From the NCBI GenBank assembly GCA_021774335.1, contig JAJFJD010000001.1:248001-312000 (forward strand): DNA of 64,000 nt. Direction: 5' to 3'. How positions within the stretch are numbered: position 1 is the stretch's first letter; every line of letters starts with the position of its first letter. Shown piece after piece: positions 38,897 through 48,224 of the stretch. The notes beneath the pieces were generated by a model. It worked only from the letters and a program-made list of their open reading frames with translations. It had not been told where the DNA came from and did not search any database. Position numbers and translations under genes: made by a program. This DNA comes from Alphaproteobacteria bacterium (GTDB lineage Bacteria > Pseudomonadota > Alphaproteobacteria > UBA8366).

Positions 38897-40549
38897 TCAG
38901 CCTTTCGGCCCGAATGACTCCGTATGAATATTTTCCGGGGGCACGCCATTGCGTTCCAAGGCATCCTGAATCCCGGCCATGAATCCCGTCGGGCCGCAGA
39001 GCAGATAATGTGCATCCGGGGCGTCCACGAGGGCCGTGACAAGTTGGCCGTCGATGCGGCCTTCGCTGTCGAAATCTTTGCCGAGCGTCTCGTCACTCCC
39101 CGGACTGCTATACGCGAAATGCAGGGTAACGGCCTGCCTCCGTTCAGCGAGGTCTCTCGTCTCTTTTGACAGGACGTGACGGGCTCCGTCGCGGGCCCCA
39201 TGGATAAACCATACAGGACGCTCACCCCCCTCCTCGGCCAGCTCGTGGAGCAAGGACATCATGGGGGTGATCCCGACACCGGCACTAATCAACGCAACGG
39301 GGCACTGGGCGCAGGGAAGCATGAGGTCCTCGCCCGCGGGATGGCGGGCATCGATGATGGCGCCAACCTCCACTCGATCGTGAAGATGCCGCGATGCAAT
39401 TCCCTTCGGCTCCCGTTTGACGGAGATACGATAGCGCTCCGTGCTCGGTGGACCGGAGAGTGAATATGTCCGGCTGACGGGGCCATCGATACCGGGCACC
39501 TCCAGCTCTATGGGCAAATACTGGCCAGCTTCAAACATCGGCAAGGGGGCACCGTCTCGCGCTTCGAACTCGAAGGAGGTGATTTCCTCGCTTTCGCGAA
39601 TCATTTCGACCAGCCGCAGGGAACGCACGAAATCGGCGCTTTCCTCCCAACGCAATGGCACGGCTGACCGGCGTTCACGGATTTCATCGATTTCCAATGT
39701 CACGATGCGGCGCGCGCCGGGTATTTTCACCACCGCCTCCGACTCCCAGTCGATCGATGCGCGGCCGGTTAAATGCAACAGGCTTCCCGTCGGAAAATCG
39801 ACGAAGAGGAAACCGACTTTCGGATTGAGAACGATGTTTCCGAGCGTGTTGTAGTGGTTGTTTCCGGCAAAATCCGGGAATAGGATTCGCTTGTCGTCAA
39901 TGACCTGTACGAACCCCGGCTCGCCGCCCCGATGCGACGCATCCATCCCGAAAGTCGGGCTGTCGCCATCACCGATATAGCCACTCGCGATAAAGAAGGT
40001 GTCAGCCCGACCGATCCATTCGCTTTGATTCGCCGTCAAGCGATCGAATTTTTCATTGCTCCCGGAGGAGTCATTTTCAACGCGGGTCCATTCCCGTTCC
40101 CGGATGTATTGGGGGCAATTGCCAAATGACTGGTCGACGTCAAAAATCAATCGATCATCGCCGCCAGCGCGCACGCGTCCATTGATGCGGTTGCGCCGAC
40201 GGTTTGCCAACTCGATACCGAGCAGCCCCAAATGCCTTCCCGAGGAAAGCGCGCCGCTCAGCGGGTCGCCGTCGAGCGAGACGCCATCCATCACCAACGA
40301 CCGGGGATCGGGCGACGTAATGAACCCATCGGGTCCCGTCAGTAAAGTCGCCCAAGGCCGGCCCTGTTCGTCCATGGCCGCGGCGACCAAAAAAGGGAGC
40401 GAGGTATGGAATTCACGGTGTTGCTCCGGCAGGAAAGGGCGAACGACCTTGCGCGCCCAGTCCTCGATGTCCCCGACCCCCAGGCGCTCCTGCACTTCCT
40501 GCTCGCCCGCATGAAATGGCGAGCCTTGCAGCGTCGTGGTTTCTTCCAT
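38897..40549 (-). CDS. PNPOx-like flavin domain fused to FAD/NAD(P) ferredoxin reductase domain
   Basis: N-term FMN-split-barrel pattern (PWATLLTGPDGFITSPD, NIVLNPKVGFLFVDF) followed by FNR module (RTYSLSGPPS, PVALISAGVGITPMMSLLHEL, YLLCGPTGFMAGIQ). Confidence 0.85.
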   Translation of the reverse strand: MEETTTLQGSPFHAGEQEVQERLGVGDIEDWARKVVRPFLPEQHREFHTSLPFLVAAAMDEQGRPWATLLTGPDGFITSPDPRSLVMDGVSLDGDPLSGALSSGRHLGLLGIELANRRRNRINGRVRAGGDDRLIFDVDQSFGNCPQYIREREWTRVENDSSGSNEKFDRLTANQSEWIGRADTFFIASGYIGDGDSPTFGMDASHRGGEPGFVQVIDDKRILFPDFAGNNHYNTLGNIVLNPKVGFLFVDFPTGSLLHLTGRASIDWESEAVVKIPGARRIVTLEIDEIRERRSAVPLRWEESADFVRSLRLVEMIRESEEITSFEFEARDGAPLPMFEAGQYLPIELEVPGIDGPVSRTYSLSGPPSTERYRISVKREPKGIASRHLHDRVEVGAIIDARHPAGEDLMLPCAQCPVALISAGVGITPMMSLLHELAEEGGERPVWFIHGARDGARHVLSKETRDLAERRQAVTLHFAYSSPGSDETLGKDFDSEGRIDGQLVTALVDAPDAHYLLCGPTGFMAGIQDALERNGVPPENIHTESFGPKG

Positions 40550-40595
40550 TGTCCGTGATCCCGTCTTCAGCCATCGAATTTATTGCGAGAAGGAC

Positions 40596-41006
40596 TCACG
40601 CAGGCAGCGCGATGAGTTCCATGCGAATGCCGCCCGGAATGGAGAGCATCATATGTTTTGCCGGGCCATCGCCGAGCGGCTCGGGGGCAAACTCGATGTC
40701 CACGCCATCGACGCTTCCCAATTGACCATGCAGGTGATCCAGCGCGTCGGCGTCCATCACCTTCAGGGCAAAGTGATGCAGGCCGATCACGTTCTTCCGA
40801 TCGAACTTGGTCGACGTCTCCGGATTTTCCGCCTGCCAAAGCGTAATCATTGTCGTCCCGTCGCTCAGGAAAACGGCGGGATAGGCCGGCACGTCGCCGA
40901 CTTGGCTGAATCCCAATGCATCGACGAAAAATGAACGTGTGTCGCTTAAGTTGGGCACCGTCAGTCCGATGTGATGGGCGCCTTCGGTCAAAGCTGTCGT
41001 GGTCAT
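40596..41006 (-). CDS. VOC family protein
   Basis: GAHHIGLTVPNLSDTRSFFVDALGFSQVGDVPAYPAVFLSDGTTMITLWQ. Confidence 0.87.
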   Translation of the reverse strand: MTTTALTEGAHHIGLTVPNLSDTRSFFVDALGFSQVGDVPAYPAVFLSDGTTMITLWQAENPETSTKFDRKNVIGLHHFALKVMDADALDHLHGQLGSVDGVDIEFAPEPLGDGPAKHMMLSIPGGIRMELIALPA

Positions 41007-41061
41007 TGTGCTAATCCTCCGATTTTTTGATCGGCATCGGCACGGGTTGTGTCGATTTCAA

Positions 41062-41144
41062 TCCTGATCAGGACTGAACCTTATTATTTCTGCAGAATAA
41101 GCGAATACCGAAAATTATGAATGGTTAATTCCATTAAATGGAAT
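41062..41144. promoter_or_regulatory. Clustered palindromes (candidate operator region)
   Basis: TCCTGATCAGGA (41062-41073) and ATTCCATT-A-AATGGAAT (41128-41144) in the gap upstream of the VOC gene (minus strand). Confidence 0.4.
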
Positions 41145-41211
41145 GATGGTTGATCGATACTCGACCACTGCCCTATTCGAGATGCCGCGGCGCGCGCGCC
41201 TCTGATGTCCG

Positions 41212-41637
41212 TTACGGCGCGTCGGTGGCGAACACGCGATCGCGCGGTTGGGACTTGAATTCGACGATATTCCCGCAGCCGTCGGGCAGCATCATGATGT
41301 GCTGCTCCGCCGGTTTGCCCGCGAAGGACAGGCGCGGCGACAGCGTGAATTCGACATGCCGGTCCGTCAGCCGGCGCTCCATGTCCTTCCACTCGTCGAG
41401 CGGCAGGATCAGGCCGAAATGCCGCAGCGGCGCGGTGTCCCCGTCGGACGCGATGGTGCCGTTGGCCTTCCCCGCTTCGCGCGGTGAATGATGCGCCACG
41501 ATGTGATGGCCGAAAAAATTGATGTCGAAACGGCCCCGCGTCTCGCGCCCGATCTTGCAACCGAGCATATCGACATAGAACGCCTTCGCGCGGTCCAGAT
41601 CGTCGACGGGAATGGACAGATGAAACAACGGTTCCAT
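41212..41637 (-). CDS. VOC family protein
   Basis: LFHLSIPVDDLDRAKAFYVDMLGCKIGRETRGRFDINFFGHHIVAH...; VEFTLSPRLSFAGKPAEQHIMMLPDGCGNIVEFKS. Confidence 0.9.
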   Translation of the reverse strand: MEPLFHLSIPVDDLDRAKAFYVDMLGCKIGRETRGRFDINFFGHHIVAHHSPREAGKANGTIASDGDTAPLRHFGLILPLDEWKDMERRLTDRHVEFTLSPRLSFAGKPAEQHIMMLPDGCGNIVEFKSQPRDRVFATDAP

Positions 41638-41842
41638 GCGGCGCTCCTCGGTCGGTGGGTTTTCAAGCCCATGACAAAGGGTACGTCATGGGATCGAGGA
41701 AGTGAAATACCGGCATGCCCGCGGATAACCGGATTAGAGCAATTCGTCCCGATATTTCCCCTCCAAAGTTTCGGGATTAGCACTGGCGGGCGACTGGTCT
41801 TCATTGGCAGTTAATAGCCAATATGCGCCGATAGGATATCAA

Positions 41843-43375
41843 ATGGATATTGCGGCAAACATTCTCGAACGGCTCATCGAAGCTGGGTTTCTCCTGGCGC
41901 TTCCTTGGCCTGCCTGGCGGCTGGCCATGTTCCGGCCATTCCGGTATCAGGGGAGCAAGAAGGCAATCGCCTTGGCAGGGCTGCTTGCGGCCTATTCACT
42001 CCTGGTCGTCGCCATGGCCATCTTTACGCCGGCACTGCTTCGAATGCTGGCGATCTTAGCCCTTTTCATAGCCATCGGCTTGATCGGGTGGATGTGGCAT
42101 GGTTCCAGTCGTGGAAGGCGTGCCCTGCCCGGAAAATTTGAAATTTTGCCGTGGGGTCCGTATTTGGACCACCGTTTCTACCAACGACAGGCCGAACGGT
42201 ATGGACCCATCTTCAAGACGGGTTCCACGCTGCCATGCCCCTCACTGCGCCCTACCGTGTGCATCGTGGGCCATAAGGCGGGTCTCGACCTCCTTCGCCA
42301 ACACGACGACGCGTTGCAGCTATGGCCACCCGCCCCTTTCAGTCTCTTATTTCCGAAGGGCTTTCTGCGCTACATGAATCAGGATGATCATCCTGTTTAC
42401 AATCACCTGTTCAGGTCCGCGTTCTCGCCGAACTTCTTGAGTGGCTGTTCCACCGCGATCGATGCCGAGGCTACGAACGCACTATCCCGAATGGCTGCCG
42501 ACGCCAAATCCGGACAGGCGGACGGCGTCAAACCCCGGCCTTACCTGGACCAAATGCTGTTCGCGATCTTTGCGCGTGTACTGTTCGGCATCCAACCCGG
42601 CAGCGATGCATTCACACGGCTGCTGCCGCTCTATCAACAGGTCAACATCCCACGGCTCACGCTGCGATCATCACGGAAGAGGGCGCAGGAAAACCTCGGG
42701 CGATTGACAGATTTTCTTGTCCAGGAGGCGCAGCGCGATCAAGCGGATTGCGGTCATTCCGTCTCGCTGCTTTCTGAAATCGCGCGGGTCAACCCGACCA
42801 AATTCGATGACCCAACCATACTCGGCAACCTGATTTTCATGCTGGAATCCGGGTGCAACGATGTGGGTGGATTACTCATGTGGATTCTCAAGCACCTCGG
42901 GGATCACCCCGAGTGGATGGAGCGACTGCAGGACCAAACACCCTGTCCCCAGAATTTACGCTCCTTGGCCGATCGAATAGTCAGCGAGACATTGCGGCTC
43001 GAGCAGAGCGAGTATCTGCATCGGAAAGCCATCCGCGATCTCGACTTCGGCGATTACGTAATTCCCAAGGGTTGGCTGATTCGAATTTGCATCAGAGACG
43101 GACATCAGGATTCCCAGGTCTTCAAAGACCCCGCCAAATTCGATCCGGACCGGTTCATCGATCGAAAATTCTCACATATCGAATATGCGCCCTTCGGCCT
43201 CTTCCGGCATATGTGCGTCGGCGACCGGCTGACCCACGAGATCACCTGTACCTTCCTTGCCGCTTTGGCGAAAAGTTACGCTCTCGAGGCCACCAAAGAT
43301 GGACCGCCGGAACACACCCGCTTTCATTGGGCGCCGAATCCAGAATTCCGTCTCCGGCTGACGACGAAGGACTGA
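41843..43375 (+). CDS. Membrane-anchored atypical cytochrome P450
   Basis: N-term hydrophobic helices; K-helix ETLR in IVSETLRLEQ; haem loop YAPFGLFRHMCVGDRL; PERF-like KFDPDRFID. Track ORF starts at 41804. Confidence 0.82.
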   Translation: MDIAANILERLIEAGFLLALPWPAWRLAMFRPFRYQGSKKAIALAGLLAAYSLLVVAMAIFTPALLRMLAILALFIAIGLIGWMWHGSSRGRRALPGKFEILPWGPYLDHRFYQRQAERYGPIFKTGSTLPCPSLRPTVCIVGHKAGLDLLRQHDDALQLWPPAPFSLLFPKGFLRYMNQDDHPVYNHLFRSAFSPNFLSGCSTAIDAEATNALSRMAADAKSGQADGVKPRPYLDQMLFAIFARVLFGIQPGSDAFTRLLPLYQQVNIPRLTLRSSRKRAQENLGRLTDFLVQEAQRDQADCGHSVSLLSEIARVNPTKFDDPTILGNLIFMLESGCNDVGGLLMWILKHLGDHPEWMERLQDQTPCPQNLRSLADRIVSETLRLEQSEYLHRKAIRDLDFGDYVIPKGWLIRICIRDGHQDSQVFKDPAKFDPDRFIDRKFSHIEYAPFGLFRHMCVGDRLTHEITCTFLAALAKSYALEATKDGPPEHTRFHWAPNPEFRLRLTTKD

Positions 43376-43476
43376 TCCCCCCTCAGGACACCACCGGGCC
43401 AACTCACTCGACGATCTGAGAAACCCATTGTGGGCAATCTTTTAGGACGTCGACGTTGACTAAAGGGATACTCACA

Positions 43477-43590
43477 GTGGCCGATAGACCGGTGGAGCTG
43501 TCATCGCCTACGATTAAGGATATTCCTTCGACAGCCGCGCAAATTAACCGGAGGAATCAAATATTTATCCGATTTGTACAGATTCCATAA
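43477..43590 (+). CDS. Candidate 37-aa small ORF preceding the PqqD/HprK-like operon
   Basis: GTG start with AAGGGA upstream: (M)ADRPVELSSPTIKDIPSTAAQINRRNQIFIRFVQIP*. Not in track; purely a reading-frame observation. Confidence 0.2.
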   Translation: MADRPVELSSPTIKDIPSTAAQINRRNQIFIRFVQIP

Positions 43591-43647
43591 TCTCTCGCGG
43601 AAAATTGGAAAACGACGCGCATCAATTAATGGATCGATGTTCCGATC

Positions 43648-44790
43648 ATGACCGGTTTTCGCCATACGTTTTCCATTATTACCAAGGCGTTGAACGTCGA
43701 TCCGGCCGCTGACGATAGCGACGGGTTGGCGGCGGATCTCTCTGACCCGGACCTGGATTGGTCGCTTCTGCTTCGCCTGGCCGACCAGGAACATGTGACC
43801 GGCGCGTTTGCGGTAGCACTGCGCCGGCGAGATCTCTTCGACGGCCTTCCTCGTGAGGCCCAGCAGGCATTGCGCCGTCGCTACTTCATGGGCCAGGAGA
43901 TCAACACGCGGATCAAGAGCGAAGCCGAGGAAGTCGTCGGTTTGCTCAACTCGGTTGGATGTACGCCAATGATCCTGAAGGGCGGCCTCTTTCTCTTCGA
44001 AACGCCACCGGATGGGATCGGCGGACGCGTCCTTCGGGACCTCGACATGGTCGTGCCGCTTGCCGACCTCGAAGCCTGCGTCGACGTCATGCAAGCTGCA
44101 GGATACGAGCCCAAGGACGCGGAAGAGCGTTGGACCTACCATTACCGTCCGCTCCACCATAAGGAACGGATGGTTCCGGTTGAGCTTCACATTCAAGCGG
44201 GCGAACAGCGCCATTTCATCAATGCCGAGGAGGCATGGGCGCATGCGGTTCCGGTGGATGTTGACGGCCTAAAAATGGTCGCGCTCTCGCCCGAACACCG
44301 TGTCATGCACAATATCTTCAATTCCGAAATTCAGGACACAGGGTTTTTGCTGGGCGAGGTCTGTCTGCGCCAACTCATAGATTTGGCCGCGATCTGTGTC
44401 CGGTATGAAGACACGCTGGATTGGCATTCGATCGACCGCCACTTGCAAGCCCATGGCATGGGCCGGGCTTTCCGGGCGCGTCTGCTATTGGTTCGCGAAC
44501 TGCTGGGAGGGCCGGTTCCCGAGGATTTGGACACGAATACCTTGAGCGCCCGTTTTCATCTCAAACACTGCCTGATCCAGCAAAAATCGCCGCGCCTGAC
44601 CTATCTGACGCGCTGGGTCGCGGGCGTCACCGCCCCCCTGAAACCGCATCATCTCGATCTTACCTACGAATGCGGCACGCGCGGCTTCCGCATGCACGCC
44701 CACCGGATCAAACACATCTTCAAGGTCATCAGCCAGCACCGGGGCGGCATTCGGGAATCGCTGGCCAAATACGGTCAGTCAATGCAATGA
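43648..44790 (+). CDS. Nucleotidyltransferase family protein (NTP_transf_5-like)
   Basis: MILKGGLFLFETPPDGIGGRVLRDLDMVVPLADLEACVDVMQAAGYE and WTYHYRPLHHKERMVPVELHI pattern; coupled to the HprK-like gene by an ATGA overlap. Confidence 0.8.
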   Translation: MTGFRHTFSIITKALNVDPAADDSDGLAADLSDPDLDWSLLLRLADQEHVTGAFAVALRRRDLFDGLPREAQQALRRRYFMGQEINTRIKSEAEEVVGLLNSVGCTPMILKGGLFLFETPPDGIGGRVLRDLDMVVPLADLEACVDVMQAAGYEPKDAEERWTYHYRPLHHKERMVPVELHIQAGEQRHFINAEEAWAHAVPVDVDGLKMVALSPEHRVMHNIFNSEIQDTGFLLGEVCLRQLIDLAAICVRYEDTLDWHSIDRHLQAHGMGRAFRARLLLVRELLGGPVPEDLDTNTLSARFHLKHCLIQQKSPRLTYLTRWVAGVTAPLKPHHLDLTYECGTRGFRMHAHRIKHIFKVISQHRGGIRESLAKYGQSMQ

Positions 44791-45869
44791 GCACCGACAG
44801 CGCCGCCACCCTGCCGGCCCAGGAAATCGAGATCGCGGACGCGATCGACAAATTGGACGACACGTTCACAGGCGTGGCCAGCCGGCCGCCGAATTCGATC
44901 GTGGAGATGGACTATCGGATCGCGGGATTCCCGGTCCGACTGCGCATTGTCGGTGATGATCTGGCGGCCGACATCGATCGGTCGCTATGCCATTTGCGCG
45001 TACCGGACGGCATCGACCCCGCCCTGACGGTCGAGGTCTGGGACGAAGAAGTGGCCGGCCCGGCCTTCTGGACCCGGTGGCCGGAAGAGGTCGATTTCTA
45101 CGGCAATGTCTCGGTAACGCCCGACGCCCGATATGTCCTGCACCAACGCGAATCGACGGTCATGCTGTTGGATCGTCAAGCGAACCGCATTACCGGCTGC
45201 GTCCGGAAGCGATCGCTGCTGTTCCTCGATGAGCGGGCGCGGCCGTTTCATCGCCTTTTGTCGATCTGGCTGGACGATCAGGACGTGCAGTTCATCCACG
45301 CGGCCCTGGCAATCGCCGAGAACGAAGGCATGCTCTTCGTGGGCAGCGGCGGGTCCGGCAAGAGCACGTCGTCGGTCGCCAGCTTCCTGGAAGGCTTCCA
45401 CTTCCTGAGTGATGATTTCGTCGCCTTGGCGCAGACGGAGACCGGCCAGATGATCGGTCATTCGCTCTACGCGACCTGCCTGATCGCGAACGACCATATC
45501 AGCCGGTTCCCAGCGCTCGCCGAGATAGCGCACAAACCGAACCACGACATAGAGCACAAATCCGTCGCGTATCTGTCAGATCACCCGAGCGGACGGTTTG
45601 CCCGGGAAACACCGATTTCTGCGGTGATTCTGCCGCGGGTGGTCGACCAGCCCCGGACCACCTATCGGCCCGCAAAATCGATGGAAGCCATGCTCGCGCT
45701 CGCACCAAGCTCGATCATCATCCTGCCGGGCGCGGCGCCAAGGTCGCTGGACAAACTGGGCGACCTGGTAACAACGGTGCCGGCCTTCTGGCTGGAGCTT
45801 GGTCACGACGTCGGCGAGATCGGCCCCACCGTCCGGCGCATCAGCCGCGAGGTCGCCGGCAATGCATAG
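44787..45869 (+). CDS. HprK-related serine kinase-like P-loop protein
   Basis: IHAALAIAENEGMLFVGSGGSGKSTSSVASFLEGFHFLSDDFVAL: Walker A GSGGSGKST and SDD acidic motif typical of HPr kinase-related proteins. Confidence 0.8.
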   Translation: MSTDSAATLPAQEIEIADAIDKLDDTFTGVASRPPNSIVEMDYRIAGFPVRLRIVGDDLAADIDRSLCHLRVPDGIDPALTVEVWDEEVAGPAFWTRWPEEVDFYGNVSVTPDARYVLHQRESTVMLLDRQANRITGCVRKRSLLFLDERARPFHRLLSIWLDDQDVQFIHAALAIAENEGMLFVGSGGSGKSTSSVASFLEGFHFLSDDFVALAQTETGQMIGHSLYATCLIANDHISRFPALAEIAHKPNHDIEHKSVAYLSDHPSGRFARETPISAVILPRVVDQPRTTYRPAKSMEAMLALAPSSIIILPGAAPRSLDKLGDLVTTVPAFWLELGHDVGEIGPTVRRISREVAGNA

Positions 45870-47049
45870 CGGCAAGCCCATTCGACTGCTCTACTGGACC
45901 GAGTTCTTCTGGCCCACGATCGGCGGTGTCGAAACCCTCGCGGCCCAGGTTATCCCCGTCCTCAAAAAACGGGGCTACGACATCACGGTGGTGACGACCC
46001 AGCAGTTCGATTACCCCGAACACGAAATCCTCGACGAAACGACCATCCACCGCCTGCCGTTTCATGAGGTTCTCCGCAGCCGCGACCCCGAAGCGTTTAT
46101 CAGACTACGGCGAAGAATCGGGTCGATCCGGGACGACGTCGCCCCCGACCTGATCCACGCGAACCTCTACGGCCCCAGTATCGCTTTGCATCTTGAAAGC
46201 AACAGGCGGGCACCGATCCCGACGGTGGTCGCGATCCACGCGGATTTCTCGGAATCGGGCGGGATGGGCGGCATCGTCCACCGCGCCTTCGACGAAGCAG
46301 CATGGGTCACCGCCGTGTCGGACGCCACCCTGGGCGACATCCGATCGATGTTCCCCGAGATACAGGACAAGTCGTCCCGCATCTACAATGGGCTGACCGC
46401 CGGCAACGCAAAACCGACGCCAATGCCCGCCGGGCCGCCGCATATATTGTGCATCGGCCGGCTCATCCGGGAAAAGGGCTTCGATGTCGCGCTAAATGCA
46501 TTCGCCAATGTCCGCGAAAGCTTTCCGGACGCCCGGCTCACGGTCGCGGGCGACGGGCCGGAAAGGCCGGCGCTCGAAGAACAGGCTAGGAGCCTTGGGC
46601 TCGAAGGCTCGGTGACATTCCCCGGCTGGGTGGAGCCGGACTCGGTCTTCGACCTGATCAGCCGGTCAACCGTCATGGCGATCCCCTCGCGCTGGCGCGA
46701 ACCCTTCGGCCTCGTCGCGATCGAGGCCGCGCTCATGGCGCGACCCGTGGTCGCGGCCCGGACCGGTGGCCTGGCGGAGGTCGTGATCGACGGAAAGACC
46801 GGATACCTCGTCGGCAAAGAGAACCCGTTGGCGCTCGCCGAAAGGCTCAAACTCCTGCTCTCGCAGCCCCGTCTTGCCGAGGGCCTTGGTCAGGCTGCGC
46901 GCAAGGACACAATCGAGCGGTTCAGCATCGATGCCAATGTGGACGCCTATGACGCGCTGTATCGCCGGGTGCTGGACAGTTCCTTGGATCAATCGGCCGT
47001 CCCGCAGAATGCGATGACGGGGACGAACCAGCCTCCCCCATCAGCTTGA
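45862..47049 (+). CDS. Glycosyltransferase family 4 protein
   Basis: LLYWTEFFWPTIGGVETLAAQVIPVLKKRGYDITVVT; HILCIGRLIREKGFDVALNAF; REPFGLVAIEAALMARPVVAARTGGLAEVVIDGKTGYLV. Confidence 0.92.
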   Translation: MHSGKPIRLLYWTEFFWPTIGGVETLAAQVIPVLKKRGYDITVVTTQQFDYPEHEILDETTIHRLPFHEVLRSRDPEAFIRLRRRIGSIRDDVAPDLIHANLYGPSIALHLESNRRAPIPTVVAIHADFSESGGMGGIVHRAFDEAAWVTAVSDATLGDIRSMFPEIQDKSSRIYNGLTAGNAKPTPMPAGPPHILCIGRLIREKGFDVALNAFANVRESFPDARLTVAGDGPERPALEEQARSLGLEGSVTFPGWVEPDSVFDLISRSTVMAIPSRWREPFGLVAIEAALMARPVVAARTGGLAEVVIDGKTGYLVGKENPLALAERLKLLLSQPRLAEGLGQAARKDTIERFSIDANVDAYDALYRRVLDSSLDQSAVPQNAMTGTNQPPPSA

Positions 47050-47086
47050 TGAATTTACCAATTCAACAAATAGAAAAAGAAACAAC

Positions 47087-47503
47087 ATGCACAAGCTCCT
47101 CAAACCCAACACAGCAGAAGTCGCCGCCAAGGAAGTCGACGGCGAAGCGGTTCTGATCAACCTTTCCAACGGCATGTATTACAGCATGGACCTCGTCGGC
47201 GGCTTCATCTGGTCCCTGATTGAAAACGGGAACGACCTGGATACGATCGTCGACGCCGTCGCCAACCGCTACGGCATCGAAAAATCCGTGGCCGCGGCGG
47301 ATGTGGAAACCCTGACCAAGCAACTCGTCGAGGAAAGGCTCGCGCTGCCGAACGATGAAGGCGCGGCAGCCAACCCGGCCATCCCGGAGAACGCACCCGA
47401 CGGGGACGCCTATTCTGCGCCGCAGCTCAACAAATTCGACGACATGGTCGACCTCTTTGCGCTGGATCCGCCGCTTCCCGAGCTTTCGTCACTCAAGCCG
47501 TAG
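47087..47503 (+). CDS. PqqD/RRE-family protein with extended C-terminal tail
   Basis: KEVDGEAVLINLSNGMYYSMDLVGGFIWSLIENGNDLDTIVDAVANRYGIEKSVAAADVETLTKQLVEERLA is a PqqD-like winged helix; tail YSAPQLNKFDDMVDLFALDPPLPELSS. Confidence 0.85.
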   Translation: MHKLLKPNTAEVAAKEVDGEAVLINLSNGMYYSMDLVGGFIWSLIENGNDLDTIVDAVANRYGIEKSVAAADVETLTKQLVEERLALPNDEGAAANPAIPENAPDGDAYSAPQLNKFDDMVDLFALDPPLPELSSLKP

Positions 47504-47519
47504 AGCAGGCAGGTTCGAT

Positions 47520-48224
47520 ATGTCGGCCGACCCCGTCGTGAGTTGCGTGATCCCGGTGTTCAATGGCGAACGGTTCATCGCCGATTGCCTTGAGAGCGTG
47601 CTGCAACAAACCTACAGCCCGATGGAAGTCATCGTCGTGAACGACGGATCGACCGACGGCACCAAGGCGATTCTCGACGGATATGGTGCCCTAATCTCAG
47701 TGATCGATCAGCCGAACGCCGGCGTGAAAGCCGCCCGAAACCGTGGCATGGCGGCGGCGGCGGGCGCCATCATCGCCTTTCAGGATGCCGACGATTTGTG
47801 GGTGCCGGAGAAAACCGAGTTGCAGGTCGACCGGCTGACCCGCAATCCGGGGGCGGGACTCTGCACGTGCATGATCGAAAATTTCTGGGAAGTCGAACTG
47901 GCCCACGAAGCAGAGCAACTGCGCGGGACCGAGCATGACGGCGCCCGCCTGACGACCTTGCAGGGGATGCTGCTCCGCCGGGACGCTTTCGATCGCATCG
48001 GCGGGTTCGGTACCGATTCCGGTCAAAACGACGAAACGGCGGGCTTGCTGTTCCATGCCAAGGCCGCGGGCGTGCCGGTCGAGCATGTCGATCAGGTGCT
48101 CGTCCGGCGGCGAATTCATGGGAACAACATGAGCCGCCAACAAGACGAAGGGCTGCGGACAGATTTGCTCAAATTGGCGGAAGCGGCCATCGCGCGCCGC
48201 CGAGCGTCAAATGCCAAACCCTGA
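47520..48224 (+). CDS. Glycosyltransferase family 2 protein
   Basis: VSCVIPVFNGERFIADCLESVLQQTYSPMEVIVVNDGSTDGTKAIL; AARNRGMAAAAGAIIAFQDADDLW (DADD). Start trimmed from the track ORF at 47355. Confidence 0.92.
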   Translation: MSADPVVSCVIPVFNGERFIADCLESVLQQTYSPMEVIVVNDGSTDGTKAILDGYGALISVIDQPNAGVKAARNRGMAAAAGAIIAFQDADDLWVPEKTELQVDRLTRNPGAGLCTCMIENFWEVELAHEAEQLRGTEHDGARLTTLQGMLLRRDAFDRIGGFGTDSGQNDETAGLLFHAKAAGVPVEHVDQVLVRRRIHGNNMSRQQDEGLRTDLLKLAEAAIARRRASNAKP

